From: Roseburia sp. 1XD42-34
GTDB lineage: Bacteria; Bacillota; Bacilli; Bacillales; Amphibacillaceae
Direction: 5' to 3'
NCBI RefSeq assembly: GCF_009917385.1
Contig: NZ_QWLJ01000007.1
Span: 102,826 to 166,825, forward strand
Length of the DNA: 64,000 bases
The notes beneath the pieces were generated by a model. The model saw nothing but the letters and a program-made list of their open reading frames with translations, was not told the origin of the DNA and did not search any database. Below, one piece after another: positions 18,400 through 26,172 of this stretch (positions within the stretch are counted from its first letter, which is position 1; the number at the start of each line of letters is the position of its first letter). The translations under genes and the position numbers were made by a program.

Positions 18400-18442
18400 A
18401 TAAGCTCCTCTGTGGACACGCATTACTACATAGGGAGCTTAT
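18400..18442 (-). terminator. terminator-like hairpin next to repeat A copy 2
   Basis: ATAAGCTCC (18400-18408) pairs with GGAGCTTAT (18434-18442), with a 25-base loop. The minus strand then reads TCATTGTATAAG, a poor T-run. It lies 330 bp downstream of dgcP and directly before repeat A copy 2. Confidence 0.5.
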
Positions 18443-18771
18443 CTTATCCATAGTAACTAATCAAATGAATTATCTTCACCGCCCACTGATTGAAAAGTAG
18501 AGCAAAAGCTAAGCTCGCAACGTTCCTAAAAAGAAAACACTTCTTCTACGTATGCGTTTGAAGCGTCACTTCTGTATTGTTTCTTGTCCCTTGTCCTGGA
18601 AAAGAAGGCACTTTTCCTGTGTGACACGCACAAGATCTCGGTGCCGCATAATTGGGAACTTAGGTGTCTTTATCCCCACTTAAACCCATGGAATCTACTC
18701 GGGTTCTGCGAAGAATCTTACAGCACCTTACATTAGGGATAATTAGCAATTCTTTTTCTTTCATATGCTTC
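18443..18771. other. 329-bp stretch downstream of dgcP without a gene
   Basis: No open frame with a ribosome binding site. A segment at about 18640-18720 (GGGAACTTAGGTGTC and GGAATCTACTCGGG) vaguely resembles the core of repeat family B, but too weakly to call. Confidence 0.4.
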
Positions 18772-20541
18772 CTATCCTTGTACGACACTGTTCTTTCCCA
18801 TTTGCTTCGCTTTATAAAGTGCTCGATCAGCTCGAATAAACAACTCGCTAACGGAATCATCAAGGTCATTTTGCCAAGTAGATACACCACATGAAAGGGT
18901 CACGGTCGGATTTGTCATCTTTTCCACATGGTTGCAAATTTTGCCTGCTAATGCTACCGCCTCAGCAACTTGCTTATTTGGTGTATAAATGGCTAATTCC
19001 TCCCCGCCCCATCTGGCAGGAATTGCGCTATGGTCAGAATACTGATGAATCACTTCTGCTACTTGCTTTAACACATCATCACCTACATGATGCCCATACG
19101 TATCATTTACTTTTTTAAAATCATCAATATCAAATAGAATTAATGAACCTTCAGCGGTAATTTCTCTTTGTTGAATTATTTTTTCCTCTAAATACTTCCT
19201 TGAATACAGTTTGGTTAAATCATCTGTAATAACGGCCTTTTGTAATTCTTCTTTTAAAATGGCGTTAAAGAGTGCTAACGAACAATGCTGAATAAGAGAC
19301 TGCATAAATTTGAACATTTCAAAGGAAAAGAAATAAGTAGATGGATGCATAATAACTACTACACCGTAAACATCTAGTCCTTGCCCCATAGGTATAACTA
19401 ATAAAGAACGATAAGGTAATCCAGTATAGAAATGGTAATTCCCATGAAATGTTGCATCCTTCTCCTGCTCTAACAAAAACGTGGCAAATTGCAAACTATC
19501 TGGTTGGTGAAAGTAATCAGTACTTGCTTGTAAAATGGTAACGTCTTCGCTTCCATTTTTGAAAATAAAACCAATTTCTTGTGCTTGACATAACTCCCTA
19601 ATTTTATCTCTTATATATTCGGTAATTTCTTTGAGGTCTAAATTAGAGTTTAAATGATGGGTAACATCATTAATTAATTTCAATTCTGAAATATGGTGTT
19701 TACTATGTTCCATAAGACTTGCATTTTCAATGGCCTTCCCCGCAGTTTGAGCAACATTCGTAACAAATGGAATTTCTCGTTCTGTCAAATTGCAATCTAT
19801 ATCTCCCAATAATTGAACCACCCCATAAACCCCTTGATTCCCTGTTAATGGTACAAAAAGATTTGAAACAGCATCTGATTGTTTTTCAATTTGTACTTCA
19901 CCTGATATATATGCTTTTGTACTGGAATTCATTGACTGTTTATCGTTGTAGGCAATTGGTTCTACTGGGAAATCAATATCTATATTTGTATCTTGAGATA
20001 GCAATAGTTGTATTTTACACTTGGGATAAAAGTGCATAAATGTGTTTATTACGATCTTTACAATAGCTGCTTTTCGTTTCTTTGTAAACAGTGTCATCGT
20101 TAAATAATATAAGAATGGATACTGCGTTTTTTCATCCAGTTTTCCATGCACGACATCCAACATGTTTAGAATTTCAGAACGAATGAACAAAAGACTAGCT
20201 TCTCCAACAGGTTCAGTTGTTGTTAGCAATAGAAGGTGATCCGTATTTAATGTTATCCAATACCTATCTGGACATTGTTCATTGTACTGCTGTTTATTCT
20301 CAAACTCTTCTATAAATATTTTATCTGGAATAAGTTTGTTTGCATTTGTGTTTGTATATAGAATAAGACGTTCGTAAAAGTCTCCATCCCATCGATAAAG
20401 ACAAACAGCTGAAACACCATTTAATGTATATATTTGCTTTACGATAAATGATAGGTTGTCCAAGGCATTTCGCTTTAAAATATTACGGAGCAGCTCATCA
20501 TATGCTTGTTGTAGATGATCTCTTATATATTGTAAATTCAT
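18772..20541 (-). CDS. dgcP: GAF-GGDEF diguanylate cyclase DgcP (YtrP)
   Basis: A 589-residue protein with two or three GAF-like sensor segments in the first 400 residues and a C-terminal GGDEF domain. The active-site motif reads RWGGEELAIY (GGEEL, an active variant) at about 510, with LFDIDDFKKVNDTYGHHVGDDVL before it. It makes c-di-GMP from two GTP, which affects motility and biofilm in B. subtilis. It has no membrane helix and is predicted cytosolic. There is no obvious I-site RxxD just upstream of GGEEL. Gene position (between ytsP and rpsD) matches ytrP/dgcP. Confidence 0.93.
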   Translation of the reverse strand: MNLQYIRDHLQQAYDELLRNILKRNALDNLSFIVKQIYTLNGVSAVCLYRWDGDFYERLILYTNTNANKLIPDKIFIEEFENKQQYNEQCPDRYWITLNTDHLLLLTTTEPVGEASLLFIRSEILNMLDVVHGKLDEKTQYPFLYYLTMTLFTKKRKAAIVKIVINTFMHFYPKCKIQLLLSQDTNIDIDFPVEPIAYNDKQSMNSSTKAYISGEVQIEKQSDAVSNLFVPLTGNQGVYGVVQLLGDIDCNLTEREIPFVTNVAQTAGKAIENASLMEHSKHHISELKLINDVTHHLNSNLDLKEITEYIRDKIRELCQAQEIGFIFKNGSEDVTILQASTDYFHQPDSLQFATFLLEQEKDATFHGNYHFYTGLPYRSLLVIPMGQGLDVYGVVVIMHPSTYFFSFEMFKFMQSLIQHCSLALFNAILKEELQKAVITDDLTKLYSRKYLEEKIIQQREITAEGSLILFDIDDFKKVNDTYGHHVGDDVLKQVAEVIHQYSDHSAIPARWGGEELAIYTPNKQVAEAVALAGKICNHVEKMTNPTVTLSCGVSTWQNDLDDSVSELFIRADRALYKAKQMGKNSVVQG

Positions 20542-20939
20542 TTTTTCACCAGCTTTTTAAATTGTTTATTAACATAAAATTAATTTTTAATGAATCTCGC
20601 TTTTCTTTTACCACCTCTGAGTATCTAGGAACAAAAGCAAAACATTAAGTTCTTTTGAAAAAGAAAAAACACTTTTATGCGCGCGTATACCACTACCGAA
20701 GCGTTTTTGCTAAAAATTTTTTCTGCGTGTCTACCTCTCTAAAATTAACACCTTGTAAGTCGAACGAATTAGGCATTTAGGCTTTTCCTAACTTGTTTTT
20801 TGCCGCTTCGACTTGAAGTGGGATTTTACAATATCTTTTATCTAGAATAAACGCTAAACAATAATGCATACATCTATTATAAACGATATAGGACTTTTTT
20901 CCTATCTTGTGATTGTAAAAATTGTTTTTTCATAAATAG

Positions 20940-20968
20940 TTGACTTATGAACAGAAAAATTATATACT
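20940..20968 (+). promoter_or_regulatory. sigma-A promoter of rpsD
   Basis: TTGACT (20940-20945), a 17-bp spacer and TATACT (20963-20968): a near-consensus vegetative promoter. It implies a leader of about 180 bases before rpsD. Confidence 0.75.
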
Positions 20969-20974
20969 ATTCGT

Positions 20975-21158
20975 TGTGTAAAATAATAAAGTAGCCTTAG
21001 TGATCTGGCGCTTGTAACCATGTTGTTCCTCCGTACAAGGAGGTGTATCGCGTAACTCTTAGCTGCTGGAGCGATGGTACATGAAAACATCATGAGCAAG
21101 AGGATAGAACACGCTCTTTTATTTTATACAAATAAAAGAAAAAAGGAGGAAATGTCTT
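20975..21158 (+). ncRNA. rpsD 5' leader, probable S4-binding autoregulatory RNA
   Basis: The untranslated stretch between the promoter and rpsD has a stable CCTCC/GGAGG hairpin (around 21030-21046) and a late AAGAG/CTCTT hairpin followed by TTTTATTTT (about 21097-21126) that could act as an attenuator. In B. subtilis rpsD is known to be repressed by S4 through its structured leader. Assignment to that class is by position and structure; I could not compare it to the covariance model. Confidence 0.55.
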
Positions 21159-21761
21159 ATGGCTCGCTATACTGGACCAGTATGGAAAAAATCACGTCGT
21201 CTTGGCATTTCATTAACAGGAACTGGTAAGGAATTAGATAAACGCCCTTACGCACCAGGTCAACATGGACCGAATCAACGTAAGAAAATGTCTGAATATG
21301 GTTTACAACAACAAGAAAAGCAAAAACTACGTTTCATGTATGGTTTAAATGAACGTCAATTCCGTACGTTATTTAACAAAGCAGGTAAAATGAAAGGTGT
21401 GCACGGTGAAAACTTCATGCTATTGCTTGATTCTCGCCTTGATAATCTTGTTTACCGCTTAGGTTTTGCCCGCACTCGCAGACAAGCTCGCCAGCTTGTT
21501 AACCATGGTCATATTACAGTTGATGGTTCTCGTGTAGATATTCCATCTTACATGGTTAAACCTGGTCAAGTTATCGGTTTACGTGAAAAATCTAAAAATC
21601 TGGATATTGTAAAAGAGGCTATTGAAGTAAACAACTTCGTTCCTGATTATTTATCTCTAGATGAAGAAAAATTAGAAGGTACTTTTACACGGTATGCAGA
21701 ACGTGAAGAATTACCTGCAGAAATTAACGAATCGTTAATCGTTGAATTCTACTCACGTTAA
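21159..21761 (+). CDS. rpsD: 30S ribosomal protein S4
   Basis: A 200-residue S4 with the N-terminal [19 protein letters not shown] and the S4 RNA-binding domain [27 protein letters not shown] (about 92-118). It is a primary 16S rRNA-binding protein and a translational repressor of its own mRNA. AAAAAGGAGGAAATGTCTT precedes the ATG. It is monocistronic, as in Bacillus outside the alpha operon. Zinc-binding cysteines of the C+ S4 type are absent. Confidence 0.99.
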   Translation: MARYTGPVWKKSRRLGISLTGTGKELDKRPYAPGQHGPNQRKKMSEYGLQQQEKQKLRFMYGLNERQFRTLFNKAGKMKGVHGENFMLLLDSRLDNLVYRLGFARTRRQARQLVNHGHITVDGSRVDIPSYMVKPGQVIGLREKSKNLDIVKEAIEVNNFVPDYLSLDEEKLEGTFTRYAEREELPAEINESLIVEFYSR

Positions 21762-21789
21762 TTTCAGAGTATATTTTTTAACAGTTTTC

Positions 21790-21832
21790 AAAACCCTAGA
21801 AAGCTTGTCTTATCAAGCATTCTGGGGTTTTA
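21790..21832 (+). terminator. rpsD terminator
   Basis: AAAACCCTAGAAAGCTTG pairs with CAAGCATTCTGGGGTTTT around a short loop and is followed by a TATGTTTTTTT tract. The stem has one mismatch. Confidence 0.88.
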
Positions 21833-22132
21833 TGTTTTTTTATGCTTAGTAAAATAATATATTCTCCCCCATTCATTTGGGGGAGGTTTTTAGCGTTTAT
21901 TTACAACCATAAAACAAGTAACACTTGTATTACTTTTATTATTTAAAAGCACGGACAGGCGTTATACATAAAAAATTGAATGTATCTTCCCTTAGAGTAT
22001 ATTTCTTATCAATAAATACATTAACTTACCTTTTATGTTAAATAAAAACTTTAAATTAAGTCGAAATGTTATCAATATAGTAATGTTTCTTTAGGAAGTT
22101 ATTCGGCAAGTAACGCATGTTTTAAAGTAACA
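21833..22132. other. 300-bp AT-rich stretch, no gene
   Basis: Nothing recognisable apart from a short TCCCCCA / TGGGGGA hairpin near 21868-21888 (a second weak terminator). Confidence 0.45.
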
Positions 22133-22324
22133 CTATTCCCTAAGGGAAGTATTCTTATTACCCAGTTGCCACCTTTTTTTGTTTGCAACCTTGTTTCGCT
22201 CCCAACCATGCCGTCTTTTCCATGACTTTACGGTATTTATGGAAACACCGTATTTCTTAGCTATATCTTTATACTTCATACCATTGTTGTAGTCTATTTC
22301 TGCTTTCTTATGTCTAGCTTCCAT
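22133..22324 (-). pseudogene. phage terminase small subunit fragment (N-terminal helix-turn-helix only)
   Basis: A 63-codon frame encoding [18 protein letters not shown] with [16 protein letters not shown]: the DNA-binding helix-turn-helix that opens phage terminase small subunits (XtmA-like). It then reads [11 protein letters not shown] and stops, whereas family members continue for about 150-200 more residues with a GNKNA-type linker. No other phage gene is nearby. I take it as a decayed remnant of a prophage or transposed fragment. The ribosome binding site (GGAGGTGGG) is intact, so a short DNA-binding peptide could still be made. Confidence 0.65.
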
Positions 22325-22808
22325 TTACATTAACACCCACCTCCATATGTATTCGAGTTGTTTTGTAACTAAGAAAAAGTACTCTTTATTCTATTTCATC
22401 TCTCATGCTAACTGAGAACATCCCTAATAGCATTAATCGCTACATAAACAAGTCAAATTTTATTTTAATTTCTTTTCGAGTTAATATAATACCCTTCACA
22501 GAAAACCGCTTCATATTGGCTTGTTTTTCGATTTAAGGATGTATTGCAATATTTAACGTCTGGCTTAACAAAGCTATTATTCTATGAATTGTATTTTTCT
22601 TTTTCTAAATAAAATCTATTAACAAGTATTTCTTTAATATATTTCTTTAGCATTTTGACATTATTATGAAGAAACTATTTTTGCTGTACTCTACGTAGGG
22701 TACGGTTATAGGTGTGCTCTAAATATTATGAAGTTTATTTACATTGACAAGAGCTGGGCTAACCACTTTATTTCAAGCAAAAAGAGATAACTTTTATTCC
22801 ACATGTAA
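22325..22808. other. 484-bp AT-rich stretch, no gene
   Basis: No credible open frame, RNA gene or repeat was recognised before the family-B element at 22809. Confidence 0.45.
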
Positions 22809-22960
22809 GGCGCCGTTAGACTCCCATTTCGAAATCTTGAGTGAATACAAAAAGTCTAAGTGAGAGAAAACGGCACCTAAATGCGAGATCCGTTCAAGGG
22901 CCTTTAGGATCATACCCTGGCGGTACGAACATCCAGTGAGAGATGGAAGAAAACTCTCAC
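22809..22960 (-). repeat. repeat family B, copy 1: omega-RNA / IS605-type right-end scar
   Basis: On the minus strand this reads AAAGTGA..., CTTCCATC, GGGTATGATCCTAAAGG, TTGAACGGATC, CATTTAGGTGCCGTT, ACTTAGAC and ends with a hairpin region closing in ATGGGAGTCTAACGGCGCC. Copies 2 (38511-38670) and 3 (46451-46612) share the same order of blocks. CCTAAA pairs with TTTAGG. The terminal hairpin followed by GGGAGTCTA is what I know from right ends of TnpB-encoding IS200/IS605 elements, where the omega-RNA ends. No tnpB is present. The IS identity is an inference. Confidence 0.6.
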
Positions 22961-23197
22961 TTTATTATTCAACGATGATTTTATATAAAAATAAAGGACG
23001 TTTTTGCTTTGAAAAAATCCTCATAAACCACAACTTAACACACTTTTAATAGCTTTACATGGTAGAATATGATATTTTATTAACATGATTCGTCTATCCA
23101 TCTACATATACTCAACAAAAGCATTTTTGTAAAGCGAATTCCTTAAGTGCTCATTCTTGGATAGCTGAATATAAACTTTTTACTTGGAGGTATAGAA

Positions 23198-23629
23198 GTG
23201 AAACGTACAGTTGAAATGATTTTTACTGGAATTGGGATAGTTATATTCTTACTCATGTCTATTAGCGTTGGGGTAATTGCATTTACTGATAATGAACAGG
23301 TAGAAGTAATGGCAAAAGACTTTGTAGAGCTTCAGGAAAAGACTTCACAACCCGGTGTAGAAAAATTTAGTGAAGAAGAGTTTCAAACTTTACTCGAGAA
23401 GGGAACAAACTACCTGTTTTTTGTGTTTTTAATTAACCTGTTATTAGGTGTTCTTGCATTATTTTTCTTAAAAGGAGACAAAAAACCAAAAGCTGCTGGA
23501 ATACTGTTAATTATTACTGCCATCATTGGTACAATTGCTAGTTTTTTCTTTGGAATTATTGGCGGAGCTGCATACTTAATTGCAGGTATTATCTCTTTAG
23601 TTCGCAGACCAAAAAAACTACTTGAATAG
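23198..23629 (+). CDS. DUF4064 family membrane protein
   Basis: A 143-residue protein with four hydrophobic segments: one at residues 9-29, then 74-92, 98-116 and 120-136. An acidic extracytoplasmic loop (about 30-70) lies between the first two. It fits the DUF4064 pattern (KRT.E..FTGIGIVIF at the start, paired helices and a short basic tail RRPKKLLE). Function unknown. GTG start at 23198, 7 bases after TTGGAGG. It stands alone and is followed by a strong terminator. Confidence 0.8.
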   Translation: MKRTVEMIFTGIGIVIFLLMSISVGVIAFTDNEQVEVMAKDFVELQEKTSQPGVEKFSEEEFQTLLEKGTNYLFFVFLINLLLGVLALFFLKGDKKPKAAGILLIITAIIGTIASFFFGIIGGAAYLIAGIISLVRRPKKLLE

Positions 23630-23653
23630 CTTATATTCGCTTTAATGTGCGCA

Positions 23654-23683
23654 CGGGCGGTACCAATTAAATGGTACCGCTCG
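23654..23683 (+). terminator. terminator of the DUF4064 gene
   Basis: CGGGCGGTACCA (23654-23665) pairs with TGGTACCGCTCG (23672-23683), followed by TTATTTTTATGG. Confidence 0.88.
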
Positions 23684-23694
23684 TTATTTTTATG

Positions 23695-24417
23695 GTCTTA
23701 GAAAACCCCTGGCTATGCCGGGGGTTCCAGAAAGCTTCTAGCGTGGTGTCAAAAAAAGCCTCTCTTCATGGTAAGATAAGGTTGGTTTCCCGACCATCAA
23801 ATCTCACCACAAAAGGAGGCATGTCCAAGGAAGGACAAGTATGTTTAGCACACACGCAGTGGAGCTGTCAGTATCATTTAGTTTTTGCACCAAAATATAG
23901 AAGACAAATTATCTATGGAAAAATATAAAAAAAGTATAGGAGAAATAAGCAGAGGACTCTGCGAAAGAAAAAATGTTGAAATACACGAAACAAATGCATG
24001 CAGGAACCACATCCATATGTTGGTGAGTATACCACCAAAACTGAGTGTATCTCAATTCATGGGTTACTTAAAAGGGAAAAGTAGTTTAATGATCTTTGAC
24101 CGTCACGCCAACTTAAAGTATAGATATGGAAATCGAAAGTTCTGGTGTAGAGGCTACTTTGTAGATACGGTGGGAAGAAATAAAAATCAAATCCAAGAAT
24201 ATATACGAAATCAGCTTAAAGAGGACTACGTGAGCGATCAGTTAACATTATTTGAAGAATTTGTTCCGTTCACCGGGAAGAAAAATAAAAAGAAATAAGA
24301 GATTCTTTTAGAATCAGCGAGTGAGTGTGGTGCAGAAGGGAAAACCATTCAGTGGGCCTTTTAGGCCGAGGCCGGTAACAGAGGCTTCCAGCCGCAGAGC
24401 AAACCACCAGTCCACAC
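23695..24417 (+). mobile_element. IS200-type insertion sequence (tnpA only), about 720 bp
   Basis: The left end has a near-perfect hairpin, AACCCCTGGC (23704-23713) / GCCGGGGGTT (23717-23726), and the right end has GTGTGG (about 24325) / CCACAC (24412-24417) around inner stems GATTCTTTTAGAATC and GGGCCTTTTAGGCC. There are no terminal inverted repeats or target duplication, as expected for the IS200/IS605 family, which moves as single-stranded DNA. The only gene is a HUH transposase, and it is frameshifted. No tnpB is present. Ends are approximate. Confidence 0.85.
23821..24298 (+). pseudogene. tnpA: IS200 TnpA transposase (Y1 HUH), frameshifted
   Basis: The first frame (ATG 23821) gives MSKEGQVCLAHTQWSCQYHL and VFAPKYRRQIIYGKI, then stops at 23926. 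The homologous sequence continues in the +1 frame with YKKSIGEISRGLCERKN. The break lies at a run of five A (23919-23923); four A would restore GKYKKSIGE. The HUH motif (NHIHMLVSIPP) and the catalytic tyrosine (QIQEYIRNQ) are intact, so removing one A would give a normal protein of about 158 residues. The upstream site AAGGAGGC is close to the ATG. Either recent decay or a sequencing error in a homopolymer. Confidence 0.85.
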
Positions 24418-24443
24418 TGTTTTGATTTCATATTCATATATCC

Positions 24444-24812
24444 TTATTCAAATTTCGCCCGCACCTTACTTGGCAGTTCCTTAAACTGCACTTCTTTCCA
24501 AGAGTCAACATAGGTACGCTTTGTTATAACCTTTAAATAAGCCGTTTCCCTCAGTTGCTTACTAGCCGTAAAAGTTACTTCATGTTTTTCTCCCGATTTA
24601 TCATAACCAGTTAAGCTATATTCATAATCTCCTGTATCAAGCTCCTTACCTAATTTATTTATTTGCACAAAAATATCGGTTTCTGGCAGGAATGGATTTA
24701 GCTTATCAGTGAGCTCATTTTTAACAGCCACTGTAAAAATAATGATGGGTAAAGCAATAATTAACAAACAAACTATTAGTACTAGCAAAAACTTCCCTAA
24801 CCTTTTTTTCAT
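24444..24812 (-). CDS. YxeA family (DUF1093) exported or membrane-anchored protein
   Basis: A 122-residue protein with an N-terminal hydrophobic helix (residues 8-29) that is not followed by a lipobox cysteine. The small beta-rich YxeA-type domain contains GYDKSGEKHEVTFTASKQLRETAYLKV and ends KELPSKVRAKFE. This matches YxeA/DUF1093. Function unknown. It is unusual in having a longer N-terminal anchor than the 115-residue B. subtilis protein. It is isolated between the IS and the tyrS remnant. Confidence 0.82.
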   Translation of the reverse strand: MKKRLGKFLLVLIVCLLIIALPIIIFTVAVKNELTDKLNPFLPETDIFVQINKLGKELDTGDYEYSLTGYDKSGEKHEVTFTASKQLRETAYLKVITKRTYVDSWKEVQFKELPSKVRAKFE

Positions 24813-25025
24813 GTAAATTCCTCTTTTCGCTTCTTTTTACTTCAATTATAGAAAAACACATGAATAAAACCTATTGATCTAGGTTACATTTCCTTTCATT
24901 ATTGAAAGATTATAAACTAAAACTTCACACAGTATTTTTTCACGACGAATCCAAATTGAGGGCTTTCCAGATATATTTCTCCCCTAAACCCCGTGTTGGA
25001 AACATATAATTATTGCAGAATGTAA

Positions 25026-25058
25026 AAAGAGCAGGAGGCATGAAGCTACCTGCTCTTT
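25026..25058 (-). terminator. terminator after the tyrS remnant
   Basis: AAAGAGCAGG (25026-25035) pairs exactly with CCTGCTCTTT (25049-25058). The minus strand continues with TTTTTACATT. Confidence 0.88.
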
Positions 25059-25068
25059 CATAAGGTTT

Positions 25069-26043
25069 TTAAAACGAAATTAAAAAGTACTTTTTCTTCC
25101 CTCGGCGAATTACCGTAAAAGCTTCTTCAATTAGGTCATCCTCTTGAAGCTCATAGCTCGTATCCTGCTTTCGCTCTCCATTAATATAAATGGCTCCATT
25201 AGCCATATCTTCTCGTGCTTCTCTTTTTGACGGGGAAATTTTGGCTTGCACTAATAAATCAACTAAGCTGATATATTTTATCTCCGCTTTAAAAGTAGGT
25301 ACATTTTTGAAACCTTGCTTCATATCACTGGCAGACAACTGTTTAATATCGCCACTAAATAAAGGTGGAGAAATCTTTTTTGCTTGCTCCAGTGCTGCTT
25401 TGCTGTGAACCATCTTTGTTATTTCTTCAGCCAGCTTTTTATGAACAACAAACTTTTCGGAATGTGTTTTAATCTCATTTTCTAATTCAGCAATTTCTTC
25501 TTTGGACATAAACATGAAATAACGGATGAATTTGATAACGTCTCGATCTGGATCTGTATTCAACCAAAATTGATAAAATTCGAGAGGATGTTTTTCAGGA
25601 TCGAGCCAAATTGCACCACCTGCTGTCTTCCCGAATTTAGTTCCATCAGCTTTCGTAATCAAAGGTACGGTTAATCCAAATACATTTGCTTCTTCTTTGT
25701 TCTCTCTTGTACGGCTAATTAATTCCATACCGGCAGTAATATTCCCCCATTGATCACTTCCACCTATTTGTAATGTACATCCCTCTTCTTCATACAATTT
25801 CATGTAATCTAAAGATTGAAGGATCATATAACTGAATTCTGTGTAAGAAATACCTTGTTCAATTTTAGCTGAAACAGACTCTTTTGCCATCATATATTTA
25901 ATTCCAAAATGTTTTCCTATATGCCACAGAAAATCAATTACAGTCAAACTTGCTAGCCGATCATGGTTATTTCTTGCAACAACAGAGTTTTCACCAACCG
26001 TCAGTTCTCTATTAACAAGGATTTGTAAAACTACTTCGTTCCT
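25069..26043 (-). pseudogene. tyrS: tyrosyl-tRNA synthetase, 5'-truncated
   Basis: The frame from 26043 to 25069 encodes about 324 residues matching the C-terminal three quarters of bacterial TyrRS: tyrosine-binding SYMILQS-like and QIGGSDQWGNITAG, the KMSKS-equivalent KADGTKFGKTAGGAIW, and the S4-like tail LVQAKISPSKREAREDMANGAIYINGE. The roughly 95-100 N-terminal residues with the HIGH motif and ATP pocket are missing: an in-frame TGA (26044-26046) precedes, and only about 125 bp separate it from the next gene. The conserved NNxDWL reads NNHDRL. An essential synthetase cannot work in this state, so another tyrS or tyrZ must exist elsewhere. No T-box leader remains. Confidence 0.85.
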
Positions 26044-26172
26044 TCATTGCAATAGACATGTATTTGTATATGTCTATATCCTATATGAATTTAAAAAGCA
26101 ATAGCAGGGAAAATTTTGTTATTGCCTTCTCTAGGAATATGCTATAATAAGAAGGATTTAGGAGGGTAGACC

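Noticed and set aside
18640..18720. A fourth copy of repeat family B
   Set aside because: Only two short blocks (AACTTAGGTGTC, GGAATCTAC) resemble it; order and spacing of the rest are lost.
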